This document shows, in pieces, positions 1 through 7,145 of a stretch of 42,907 nucleotides of DNA. How positions within the stretch are numbered: position 1 is the first letter of the stretch; every line of letters starts with the position of its first letter. The translations under genes were made by a program, and so were the position numbers. Below the pieces are notes generated by a model that saw nothing but the letters and a program-made list of their open reading frames with translations, was not told where the DNA came from and ran no database searches. The stretch lies in NCBI GenBank assembly GCA_905195085.1, contig CAJJUK010000007.1, forward strand, positions 1 to 42,907. Direction: 5' to 3'. Origin of the DNA: an uncultured Christensenella sp. (GTDB taxonomy: Bacteria; Bacillota; Clostridia; Christensenellales; UBA1242).

Positions 1-2976
1 GATTTTGCGCCTCCGCAAAATGAAAACGAAGAAACAGAAGACGTCGATGAAGGCGAAGGAATAAATTTTGATGATGAATCCTCAGACGATATGGATAATG
101 ATGCAACATATTATTATTTGCATTTTTTTGGTGCAGAAACAACAACTGATCAGACGCCAGACACATATTATTCGTCAACTGGTGGAGGAACGCAATATTT
201 TTATGCTAATGACAAGACGCCTGGCACAGTCACAATGACATACAGCGGAACAACAATCAGCAATCAATCTTTTTCTGGGAATTATTATAGAGTTACGAGA
301 ACCACAAGTAGCACTATTTCCATAACCTTTAAGGTAACAAGTATAACAACTGGATACACTTTTGCTGGATGGTGGGCTGGCGATTATAATCCAGATGGTG
401 CAGATGGTGGGGAAGAGAATTGGAGCAGAGTTTCAACATCAACCACTTATACGAGAAGTTATTCTGGCTCAATATCAACTAGATATGAAAACTTTGTTGG
501 GGCACTTTTTATTCAAAATAGAGAAAATTATTTCTTTCATTTTTATGGGGCAGAAACGACAACTGATCAATCACCAGATACATATTATTCGTCAACTGGT
601 GGTGGGACACTATATTTTTATGAAAATGACAAAAGTGCAGGAACTGTTGTAGCGAATTATGTTACATCGAATTATGGTGTAACAACGATCAGTAATCAAT
701 CATTCTCAGGAGCATATAAAGTTATGGGATATGAAACTAGTATCACTGTTACTTTTAGTGTTACAAATGTTCCAACTGGACATGTTTTTGCTGGATGGTG
801 GTCTGGAAATTATAACCCAGATGGTGCAGATGGCGGAGAAGAATATTGGTATCGAGCCACAACAGGGACAACATATACAGAAACTTTTTATGGCAATACG
901 ACAGATAGATATCCAGATTATGTTGGAGCATTATTTATTTTAAACGCATATTCAATTAGGGTATATGCAATGACAGGAATATCAGACATAACAGCACCAG
1001 CAACATCGTGGTATTCAAACAGCACAGGAAGATATAAGGAAGTGACAGTGACATATGGCACATCGTACACAATTGCAGTGACAGTTCAATCTAATTACAC
1101 ATTCAACAGATGGACAAAAACGAATAGTAGTTCAGGAACAGCAGTAAGCACAAGTGCCACTTATTCTTTTACAGTTGGGACATCAAACACATTCTATGCT
1201 TGGGCAGAGATTAACACATACACATTGACAATTCGGTATTATGGAGGGACGACACGGCAAAGTAATACGACAAATTTAAACATAACAGCATCGAGTTGCA
1301 CTGTTTCAAGCAGTAGTATTGCTTCGGGTGGTAGTGCAACGGTTAAGCATACATATTCAACAAGTTCGTATAGTGTTGTATTGAAATTGTCCAACAGTGC
1401 GACATATGATTATTATCTAAGGACAGGGAGCAACCCAACAACAAGCACATATACCAAACTATACACAACATCAAGTGATTCATATACATACACATGGAAA
1501 CCTGACTCAAATGACACATTGAGCATATATGTTAAACAACGGTATACAATAACATACAATAAAAACGGTGGAACTGGAACGTTGCCGTCAACGACATACA
1601 AGATACACGGAACAAGTGTAACTCTTGGGACAAACAATTTGACAAAGACAAGTTATACTTACAATGGATGGAATACGAATACAACTGGAACAGGGACACA
1701 TTACAATTCAGGTGGAAGTTACTCAACAAATGCAAGTGACACCTTGTATGCAGACTGGACACCAAAGACTTCAACAATTAAGGTTCAAATCAAGACATCA
1801 ACAAATGGTTCTTCGTATAGCAATTCTGCAACAGGTGGAACAGTGTCTGTTAGGTATTACTATGACAGCAACAACTCACCAGTGCAGTCGTCATCTGTGA
1901 GTGTGACTAGTGCCTCAGCCACGACAATTGCAACAAATGCTTTAATAAGTAGGGCGGTGACCTTCACACCGACAGCGAAGAGTGGATATGTGTATGTAGG
2001 GATATCAACAAGCACCAGTGCACCAAACTCAACGGCAACGACTTTCACACCGTCGTCATCAGGAGCGACATACACAATCAATGTGTTCTTTAAGGTGTTG
2101 TCAACAAATCAATTGAAATATGATAGCACAGATAAGTATTGGTATTTTGAGCATGGAGAGTATCCACAGAGTTATGTAGGGACAAGCATGAATAACACAC
2201 TCAATAGTGCAAGTCCAACAAAGAGTGGAGAAATCAAGTATAATGACGGAACAACAAATCAAAAGATTGAAGTTTACACATACAACAGCAAGAGATATGC
2301 CAGACTTCAAGCGACAAGCACACAGACACTCAAGATGAGTGACGGAACAAGTTACACTTTCAACAGTGGAACATATTATTGGTTTGAAGTGGAGCCAATC
2401 AGGTGGAGAGTGAGTGACTATGGAGTGTCAAGCACAACATATCCAAGTGGCTGGAGCACATACGGGACATACAAGACCAATTTCACAGTTGTGAGTGACA
2501 GAATACTGACAATTGGAGCGGTTGAAACAAGTGATGTGAATGAAGGTTGGGCATTTAAAGATAGTGAAATGTATAGCAACATATCAGGCTTGAATAAGAC
2601 AGCCTCAACGACCAATTTTTCAGCAAGCATCACCAACAAACAAGGTTCTACGAATTACACATATTACAAGTTTGGAAGTGCAGTGCAACAAGACAAAGTT
2701 GTCAGTGTTTCAGTGACAGAGGATGGAGTGAGAGTGGCATCAATAGAAGAGATAAAGACCTATTTGAATGATTACTCAGCCAAGGCTAGTGACATGGTAT
2801 GCTTCTTGCTTGGATGTGGAACAGATGATGAAGTGAACTATTGGACAAGAAACCTAGGGACGAGTTTAAGCAACGGACAGATTATCACAAGTGCTGGATC
2901 ACCAAAATCAGTATGGCTTGACAATGTTCAAGGAGTCCGACTTGCTCTGACCATGGGAAATGGAAGCAGAATTTGA
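1..2976 (+). CDS. Secreted InlB-type repeat protein with DUF6273-like C-terminus, 5' partial
   Basis: The frame is open from the first base of the window, so the gene starts upstream; the ATG at 91 is internal. An acidic linker (1-100) resembles the one after the signal peptide of the paralogue at 40741. Then come two tandem copies of a ~140-residue domain carrying AGWW and NPDGADGGEE motifs (about 100-519 and 520-945). These are followed by a Ser/Thr/Tyr-rich stretch and a Listeria-Bacteroides (InlB B-type) repeat near 1537-1770, recognisable by YNKNGG, GWNTN and LYADW. The C-terminus (about 2100-2973) has a GEYPQ motif, a WRV core and a YWTRN segment, like DUF6273 domains of Firmicutes surface proteins. 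The role is probably adhesion or envelope; no sortase motif or C-terminal membrane segment is visible. Base use is rich in ACA/TCA codons. Confidence 0.85.
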   Translation, partial: DFAPPQNENEETEDVDEGEGINFDDESSDDMDNDATYYYLHFFGAETTTDQTPDTYYSSTGGGTQYFYANDKTPGTVTMTYSGTTISNQSFSGNYYRVTRTTSSTISITFKVTSITTGYTFAGWWAGDYNPDGADGGEENWSRVSTSTTYTRSYSGSISTRYENFVGALFIQNRENYFFHFYGAETTTDQSPDTYYSSTGGGTLYFYENDKSAGTVVANYVTSNYGVTTISNQSFSGAYKVMGYETSITVTFSVTNVPTGHVFAGWWSGNYNPDGADGGEEYWYRATTGTTYTETFYGNTTDRYPDYVGALFILNAYSIRVYAMTGISDITAPATSWYSNSTGRYKEVTVTYGTSYTIAVTVQSNYTFNRWTKTNSSSGTAVSTSATYSFTVGTSNTFYAWAEINTYTLTIRYYGGTTRQSNTTNLNITASSCTVSSSSIASGGSATVKHTYSTSSYSVVLKLSNSATYDYYLRTGSNPTTSTYTKLYTTSSDSYTYTWKPDSNDTLSIYVKQRYTITYNKNGGTGTLPSTTYKIHGTSVTLGTNNLTKTSYTYNGWNTNTTGTGTHYNSGGSYSTNASDTLYADWTPKTSTIKVQIKTSTNGSSYSNSATGGTVSVRYYYDSNNSPVQSSSVSVTSASATTIATNALISRAVTFTPTAKSGYVYVGISTSTSAPNSTATTFTPSSSGATYTINVFFKVLSTNQLKYDSTDKYWYFEHGEYPQSYVGTSMNNTLNSASPTKSGEIKYNDGTTNQKIEVYTYNSKRYARLQATSTQTLKMSDGTSYTFNSGTYYWFEVEPIRWRVSDYGVSSTTYPSGWSTYGTYKTNFTVVSDRILTIGAVETSDVNEGWAFKDSEMYSNISGLNKTASTTNFSASITNKQGSTNYTYYKFGSAVQQDKVVSVSVTEDGVRVASIEEIKTYLNDYSAKASDMVCFLLGCGTDDEVNYWTRNLGTSLSNGQIITSAGSPKSVWLDNVQGVRLALTMGNGSRI
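100..519 (+). repeat. Tandem domain repeat, unit 1
   Basis: This is the first copy of a ~420-nt in-frame tandem duplication inside the large secreted protein. It shares the GAETTTDQ, YYSSTGGGT, ISNQSFSG and NPDGADGGEE motifs with the next unit. Boundaries are approximate. Confidence 0.75.
520..945 (+). repeat. Tandem domain repeat, unit 2
   Basis: This is the second copy of the domain repeat, offset about 417 nt from unit 1, with a short in-frame insertion after the GTV motif. Nucleotide similarity is still clear, so the duplication is fairly recent or kept homogenised. Confidence 0.75.
1211..2242 (+). repeat. Long direct repeat, left copy (1032 nt)
   Basis: The segment aligns without gaps to 41876-42907 at a constant offset of 40,665. 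In the 60 nt from 1741, 56 positions match, and the differences there fall at third codon positions. It encodes the Tyr-rich linker, the InlB-type repeat and the start of the C-terminal domain in both genes. The right copy is cut by the window end, so the true repeat may be longer. Confidence 0.9.
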
Positions 2977-2980
2977 AATA

Positions 2981-3011
2981 AAAAAAGAAGATTTAAAAGT
3001 CTTCTTTTTTT
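2981..3011. terminator. Bidirectional intrinsic terminator
   Basis: An 11-bp stem (2981-2991 with 3000-3010) has an 8-nt loop. The stem is A-rich on the left and T-rich on the right, so it can act for the plus-strand surface gene and for gpmI arriving from the other side. Confidence 0.8.
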
Positions 3012-3078
3012 GTTAATGTTTTCCACTTTGTTCAAAAGATAATGAAAGAATTGAAAAATTAGGAAATACGTTTAAATT

Positions 3079-4581
3079 TTAAAAAATTGGGTCATCATAT
3101 GTGTCAGGTTTTTCAATCCCAAGAAGTTTGAGCACGGTTGGTGCAATTGATGTCAAAGATTTTCCTTTTTTGAGTTTTGCATTTTTGTTCTTTTCACTTA
3201 CCAAAATGACAGGCACTGGATTTGTTGTGTGCTTTGTCAGTTTGTTCCCGTTTTTATCAATCATTTCTTCGGCATTTCCATGGTCTGCAGTGATGATGCA
3301 TTCTCCACCTGCCATCAAGGTTGCCAAGGCAACAGCATAGGCTTGTTTGTCAACACATTCAATTGCCTCTTTCGCACTCTTGAAGTTTCCAGTGTGACCA
3401 ATCATATCTGGGTTGGAATAGTTCACCAAGACAAAGTCATATTTGTTGCTTGCAATTGCGTCCAAAACTTCTGTGGTGATTTCATTTGCACGCATTTTTG
3501 GATAGGCTGAAAAGTCTGGAACATTTATGCTGTCAATAAGTTTTCTGTCTTCACCTTTGTATGGCTCTTCAATCCCTCCATTGAAGAAAAAGGTTACGTG
3601 TGCATATTTTGTTGTTTCGGCGATGTGAAATTGTGTTTTTCCATTCTTTGAAAGTATGCTCGCCAGATTATCTTCAACAACAATTGGGGGATACATTGTA
3701 TTTAGGTTTTTCAATTTGTCGGAATATTCAGTCATGGCAGTGTAAAGGAAATTTTTAATTTTTTTTGTTTCAAATTCTGAAAAGTTATCATCTGTCATTG
3801 CAAATGTGATTTCTCTGGCTCTGTCCGAGCGATAGTTATAGAAAATGAAACTATCATTGTCCTTTATTGTGGCATTTGGGTCTATGATTGTAGGTTCAAA
3901 ATATTCGTCATTAATGCCGTTTGAATAACTTTCTTTGACTGCTGTTTCTGGAGAATCAGCCTTTGTGCCGACACCATTATAAAGCATGTCATACGCTCTT
4001 TTAACGCGGTCATATCTTTGCTCTCTGTCCATTGCATAAATTCTGCCGACGATTGTGGCAATTTTGGCATTTGTTCCAGCGATATTTTCTTCTGTCTGTT
4101 GAATGAATTTGATTCCGTCTTGAACGCCAGTATCTCTTCCATCCAATATGGCATGAATATAGATGTTTTTGATATCAAAATTTTTTGCCATGTCCAAAAT
4201 TGCAAATAGGTGTTCTATGCTTGAATGAACTCCACCATTTGACAAAAGTCCCATAATGTGCAGGTTGCTCTTGTTTTTCTCGGCATGTGTCAGTGCTTTG
4301 ATTAAGGCTGGATTTTTGTAGAATTTTCCGTTTTCAATCTCGCTGTCAATGAGTTTTAGGTCCTGCAAAATGACGCGTCCACTTCCAAGTGTCAAATGTC
4401 CAACTTCGCTGTTTCCCATAACGCCTTTTGGAAGCCCGACATATTCTCCACTTGCTTGAATAAGGGTGTGAGGATACATCTTTTTCAGTTTGTCAAGATA
4501 TGGCGTTCCTTGACTTTTTATTGCATTTCCAAACTTTTGTCTTTTTTCTCCAAAACCATCCAATATAACTAATGTGACCAT
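3079..4581 (-). CDS. gpmI: 2,3-bisphosphoglycerate-independent phosphoglycerate mutase
   Basis: It interconverts 3- and 2-phosphoglycerate in glycolysis and gluconeogenesis, in the cytoplasm and with Mn2+ (family knowledge). The 500-residue length is normal. The N-terminal VILDGFG carries the metal-binding Asp8, and MGNSEVGH contains the phosphorylated Ser58. The HAILDGRDT, IYAMDR, YRSDRARE and TADHGNAEEM blocks are all present. The start is set by an AAGGAG-type SD 14 nt upstream (slightly long) and by the family N-terminus. A promoter at 4608-4636 suggests it is transcribed separately from the DUF378 gene behind it. No glycolytic neighbour is adjacent. Confidence 0.97.
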   Translation of the reverse strand: MVTLVILDGFGEKRQKFGNAIKSQGTPYLDKLKKMYPHTLIQASGEYVGLPKGVMGNSEVGHLTLGSGRVILQDLKLIDSEIENGKFYKNPALIKALTHAEKNKSNLHIMGLLSNGGVHSSIEHLFAILDMAKNFDIKNIYIHAILDGRDTGVQDGIKFIQQTEENIAGTNAKIATIVGRIYAMDREQRYDRVKRAYDMLYNGVGTKADSPETAVKESYSNGINDEYFEPTIIDPNATIKDNDSFIFYNYRSDRAREITFAMTDDNFSEFETKKIKNFLYTAMTEYSDKLKNLNTMYPPIVVEDNLASILSKNGKTQFHIAETTKYAHVTFFFNGGIEEPYKGEDRKLIDSINVPDFSAYPKMRANEITTEVLDAIASNKYDFVLVNYSNPDMIGHTGNFKSAKEAIECVDKQAYAVALATLMAGGECIITADHGNAEEMIDKNGNKLTKHTTNPVPVILVSEKNKNAKLKKGKSLTSIAPTVLKLLGIEKPDTYDDPIF

Positions 4582-4607
4582 ATTTTCTTTAATTTCTCCT
4601 TACATTA

Positions 4608-4636
4608 AGGATACTATTTTTGCCTTTTAAAGTCAA
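4608..4636 (-). promoter_or_regulatory. Sigma-A-like promoter for gpmI
   Basis: On the minus strand there is TTGACT (4631-4636), a 17-nt spacer and TATCCT (4608-4613), with the start codon about 20 nt past the predicted +1. Confidence 0.55.
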
Positions 4637-4648
4637 ACAATTTGTCAG

Positions 4649-5116
4649 TTAAATCTTGTCCTCAAAGTGCTCATCAAAGAGATTGTTTTGGTCAGGATGA
4701 TGTGCCTCGGTGCCATATCTATGCTCATTGTCATTTTCAAATTCTTGCGCATCTTCATATTCCTTTGAATTTCTGTAATTTTCTATGTCATGTCTGTTGT
4801 TGCCTGCATATTTATTATTAATCTGTTCTTCTCCTGCTTCGACATTTTGATAGGCGGGTGCGTTTGTTTTTTCTTGTTTTTTCATATCTTCACTCCTTTT
4901 TTTCTTTTTTTCATAAACTTTGAAAGTTCCCTTGTTTATGATTACTCTGAGAGTGAGATAAATTGCACCAATGCCAAACAAAATGTATATCATTCGAGAA
5001 AAGATGCTTGCTTGATAGCCAAAAAGACCGGCTATGAAGTCATATTGCAAAAGACCAATCAAAAGCCAGTTTACGCAACCTAAAATTGTCAGCACAAAGG
5101 CTATGAAGGTTAACAT
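4649..5116 (-). CDS. DUF378 (YuzA-like) membrane protein with long acidic hydrophilic tail
   Basis: The first ~62 residues match the DUF378 pattern: two membrane helices with GCVNWLLIGL in the first and an RMIYILFGIGAIYL segment in the second. DUF378 proteins are usually about 70-80 residues with no known function. Here a basic cluster (KKKKRSEDMKK) leads into a ~75-residue tail rich in Asn, Glu, Asp and His that looks disordered. The start follows a clear AAGGAG SD (minus strand, 8-nt spacing). The tail could be a cytoplasmic interaction or localisation segment, but that is a guess. It is the first gene of the minus-strand pair with gpmI. Confidence 0.85.
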   Translation of the reverse strand: MLTFIAFVLTILGCVNWLLIGLLQYDFIAGLFGYQASIFSRMIYILFGIGAIYLTLRVIINKGTFKVYEKKKKRSEDMKKQEKTNAPAYQNVEAGEEQINNKYAGNNRHDIENYRNSKEYEDAQEFENDNEHRYGTEAHHPDQNNLFDEHFEDKI

Positions 5117-5255
5117 ATCTCACTCCTTTGTCTTATTATTTGATAAAAATCAAAAAAAACTCACAAAGTAAAAATTTTTGAGAAAAATTTATATAATTAT
5201 ATGTGTATAAAAACTTTCCATATTGAATATATTATTAGGAAAATTGAAAAATTAG

Positions 5256-5284
5256 TTGACTTTTAAGCAATTTTTGCATATAAT
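5256..5284 (+). promoter_or_regulatory. Strong sigma-A promoter for greA
   Basis: TTGACT (5256-5261), a 17-nt spacer and a perfect TATAAT (5279-5284). The predicted start near 5291 gives a leader of about 135 nt. Confidence 0.85.
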
Positions 5285-5319
5285 ATTGTGGTCAAAAGTC
5301 AAAAGATTAGATTTCAATT

Positions 5320-5345
5320 AATGGACCTATTGGGTCGATTTTTTT
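5320..5345 (+). promoter_or_regulatory. Possible transcription attenuator in the greA leader
   Basis: GACC (5324-5327) pairs with GGTC (5333-5336). Three further A-T pairs lie beyond a G-G mismatch, and a T-run (5339-5345) follows directly. The stem is short, so termination would be partial at best. Confidence 0.35.
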
Positions 5346-5357
5346 AATTTGCTTTTT

Positions 5358-5377
5358 CCAACAATTGATTTTGTTGG
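5358..5377 (+). promoter_or_regulatory. Second hairpin in the greA leader
   Basis: CCAACAA (5358-5364) pairs with TTGTTGG (5371-5377) around a 6-nt loop. It lies about 34 nt before the SD and has no T-tail, so it is not a terminator by itself. Confidence 0.5.
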
Positions 5378-5425
5378 TTAAACGTAACAAAAGTGATGCA
5401 TTTTGCTTTAAAAGGAGACAAAATT

Positions 5426-5896
5426 ATGGAAAAACATTATTTAACACCAGAAGGAAAAGCACAACTTGAAGAAAAGTTGAATTATTTTAAAACTGTAAAA
5501 AGACCAGAAGTTGTAAAGCGTATTGGTGTCGCAAGAGAATTTGGCGACCTTTCTGAAAATTCTGAATATGATGCAGCAAAAGACGAACAAGCACAAATTG
5601 AAGCTGAAATCGCAGAAATGGAAAGCATTTTGCTTAATGCTGAAGTCATTGACAAGAAAAAAATCAACAATGATGTTGTCAGTGTTGGTTGCAAAGTTAA
5701 ACTTTATGACATGGACTTTGATGAAGATGTTGAATACAGAATCACTGGCTCTTCAGAAAGTGATCCTAGAAATGGCGTAATCAGCAATGTTTCTCCAGTT
5801 GGAAAGGCTCTTATTGGACACAAAAAAGGAGAAACTGTTGTTGTTAAAACTCCTGGTGGGGACACAAGCTATAAAATCGTTTCTATTGAAGTTTAA
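5426..5896 (+). CDS. greA: Transcription elongation factor GreA
   Basis: It rescues backtracked RNA polymerase by stimulating cleavage of the nascent transcript (family knowledge). At 156 residues it is close to the usual 158. Residues 1-75 form the N-terminal coiled coil with the acidic tip (FGDLSENSEYDAAKDEQ), where the catalytic Asp and Glu lie. Residues ~80-156 form the FKBP-like domain, ending in GDTSYKIVSIEV. The start at 5426 is chosen because AAAGGAG lies 8 nt upstream; an in-frame ATG at 5393 has no SD and adds residues not seen in the family. It has its own promoter and a long structured leader. Confidence 0.97.
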   Translation: MEKHYLTPEGKAQLEEKLNYFKTVKRPEVVKRIGVAREFGDLSENSEYDAAKDEQAQIEAEIAEMESILLNAEVIDKKKINNDVVSVGCKVKLYDMDFDEDVEYRITGSSESDPRNGVISNVSPVGKALIGHKKGETVVVKTPGGDTSYKIVSIEV

Positions 5897-5947
5897 TTAA
5901 GTTCGAAGCAAAAACCTGTGCAATAATTTGATAATAATGTTAAAGTT

Positions 5948-5980
5948 ATCAAAAATCATTTTGCATTTTTGATGGTTTTT
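5948..5980 (+). terminator. Probable greA terminator
   Basis: ATCAAAAAT (5948-5956) pairs with ATTTTTGAT (5965-5973) around an 8-nt loop, followed by GG and TTTTT. The stem is AT-rich and overlaps the predicted -35 of the next gene, so efficiency is uncertain. Confidence 0.5.
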
Positions 5981-5988
5981 GTTATACT
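5961..5988 (+). promoter_or_regulatory. Promoter candidate for the membrane protein gene at 6058
   Basis: TTGCAT (5961-5966), a 16-nt spacer and TATACT (5983-5988). It predicts a start near 5995, which favours translation from 6058 rather than from the ATG at 6004. Confidence 0.5.
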
Positions 5989-6057
5989 ATCATTGTAAAA
6001 TGAATGGCAAAAAAGAATTTTGCTGTTCGCCAGTTGCTTGTTTTAGAAGGATTTTTT

Positions 6058-6981
6058 ATGATGTTTGTTAATTCAATAAAACTTTTTGGTTCGAATTGGG
6101 TCAAAGTTCTCAAATTCCTTTTGTATTATGTTGTGATTTGGGGGCTTTGTTTTGCCTTGTTTTTGCCAGTGTTTTTTGAATTTAAAGATTTGGTCATTTC
6201 AAATTTTCAATCTGCAGACATGTTCAGTTCCTTCTCTGGCGTTTTTCAGGGGGCATTAGGGACAAATTTGCACAACATTATGCAAACATCATATTTAACC
6301 TTGATTGATGTTTTTAAAGCAAATCTTGGGCTTGCAATTTATGGACTTATCGTTGTTTTTGTTTTCTTACCATTTTTTATCAATGTTGGGAAATACGCCT
6401 TGAATGAAATGTTGTATTCTTATATGACAAGCAAAGCAAAGGTAGGATTTTTTAGTGCTTTGGTAAAGAGCCTTAAAAAATCTGTTCCTTTCGCACTTTG
6501 CAAAACATTTTACAACATTTTGTTCTTTGCAATCACACTTGCAATTGTCTATGGAATTGGACTTGTGGAGAATGTTTTCTTCATTTCATATTTCTTGCCA
6601 CTTGTCATTTTCATTGTTTTGGTTTTGTTGTTTACATTAAATCAAATCACTGTGCTTGGATGGGCTCCAGCTTCAATCGTTTTTGATTGCAATGTTTTCT
6701 CTGCATACAGAAAGGGCGTAAAAGCGGTTAAAAGACACTTTTGGTCAATTCTCGGAACAACAATAATCTACTTCTTCTTGTTCTGGGCTTTGGCTATGAT
6801 TTTTGGTGTTTATTCTTTGATTGTTCTTGTTCCAATCATCTCAGCATTGCTTTGCGTATATAACATGGTTGTGTTCTTCTCAAGCCAAGGCATGAGATTC
6901 TATGTCAACGAAAACAAAATTTTGACACCTAAGAAACTTGAAGAAGTTGACAACATAAACAAAACTGCTTACATTTTGTAA
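6058..6981 (+). CDS. Polytopic membrane protein of unknown function
   Basis: The protein has 307 residues with about six to seven hydrophobic segments, including a long first one after SNWVKVLKF, paired helices in the middle and a final pair before a short polar tail (LTPKKLEEVDN). The start at 6058 (ATGATG) is preferred because AGAAGG lies 7 nt upstream; an in-frame ATG at 6004 has no SD and would sit about 9 nt from the predicted transcript start. No catalytic motif is evident. The helix pattern and an FSAYRKGVKAVKRHFW loop recall uncharacterised integral-membrane families such as DUF975/DUF4013, but not closely enough to name one. It lies alone between greA and the RNase J gene. Confidence 0.8.
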   Translation: MMFVNSIKLFGSNWVKVLKFLLYYVVIWGLCFALFLPVFFEFKDLVISNFQSADMFSSFSGVFQGALGTNLHNIMQTSYLTLIDVFKANLGLAIYGLIVVFVFLPFFINVGKYALNEMLYSYMTSKAKVGFFSALVKSLKKSVPFALCKTFYNILFFAITLAIVYGIGLVENVFFISYFLPLVIFIVLVLLFTLNQITVLGWAPASIVFDCNVFSAYRKGVKAVKRHFWSILGTTIIYFFLFWALAMIFGVYSLIVLVPIISALLCVYNMVVFFSSQGMRFYVNENKILTPKKLEEVDNINKTAYIL

Positions 6982-7105
6982 TTTTTCAAGCCATATTGGT
7001 TTGTTACATAAAACTAAAGACAATGACTTGATGAAATTGAATGAGTTTTCATTTGGTTTTGATTTGAAAACAAATATTTTTTGTTTGACTTATTTTATCA
7101 TTGAT

Positions 7106-7123
7106 AACGCTTTTTGCGTTTTT
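7106..7123 (+). terminator. Weak hairpin with T-run before RNase J
   Basis: AACGC (7106-7110) and GCGTT (7116-7120) flank a T5 loop, followed by TTT. It lies only 10 nt before the RNase J SD, so it could end the preceding transcript or attenuate rnj. The stem is just 5 bp. Confidence 0.35.
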
Positions 7124-7145
7124 AAATATATTAAAAGGAGAAAAG

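Larger units (their letters stand above)
5117..5425. other. Intergenic region with greA promoter and structured leader
   Basis: This 309-nt gap separates divergent genes. It is AT-rich and holds the greA promoter (5256-5284), a hairpin plus T-run (5320-5345) and a second hairpin (5358-5377) in the greA leader. No clear promoter for the DUF378 gene was found, only TATAAT-like sequence around 5196-5201 without a good -35. No small ORF with an SD was seen. Confidence 0.6.

Noticed and set aside
1100..2100. A CRISPR-like or minisatellite array
   Set aside because: The repeated look comes from Ser/Thr/Tyr-rich codons; there are no regularly spaced identical repeats.
2101..2639. Minus-strand open frames within the surface genes (also 1413-1777 and 42197-42453)
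   Set aside because: They are antisense to clear repeat-protein coding sequence, lack SDs and show no domain; they arise from the repetitive codon use.
6004..6057. An upstream start for the membrane protein at 6058
   Set aside because: There is no SD and only ~9 nt from the predicted transcript start; AGAAGG precedes 6058 instead.
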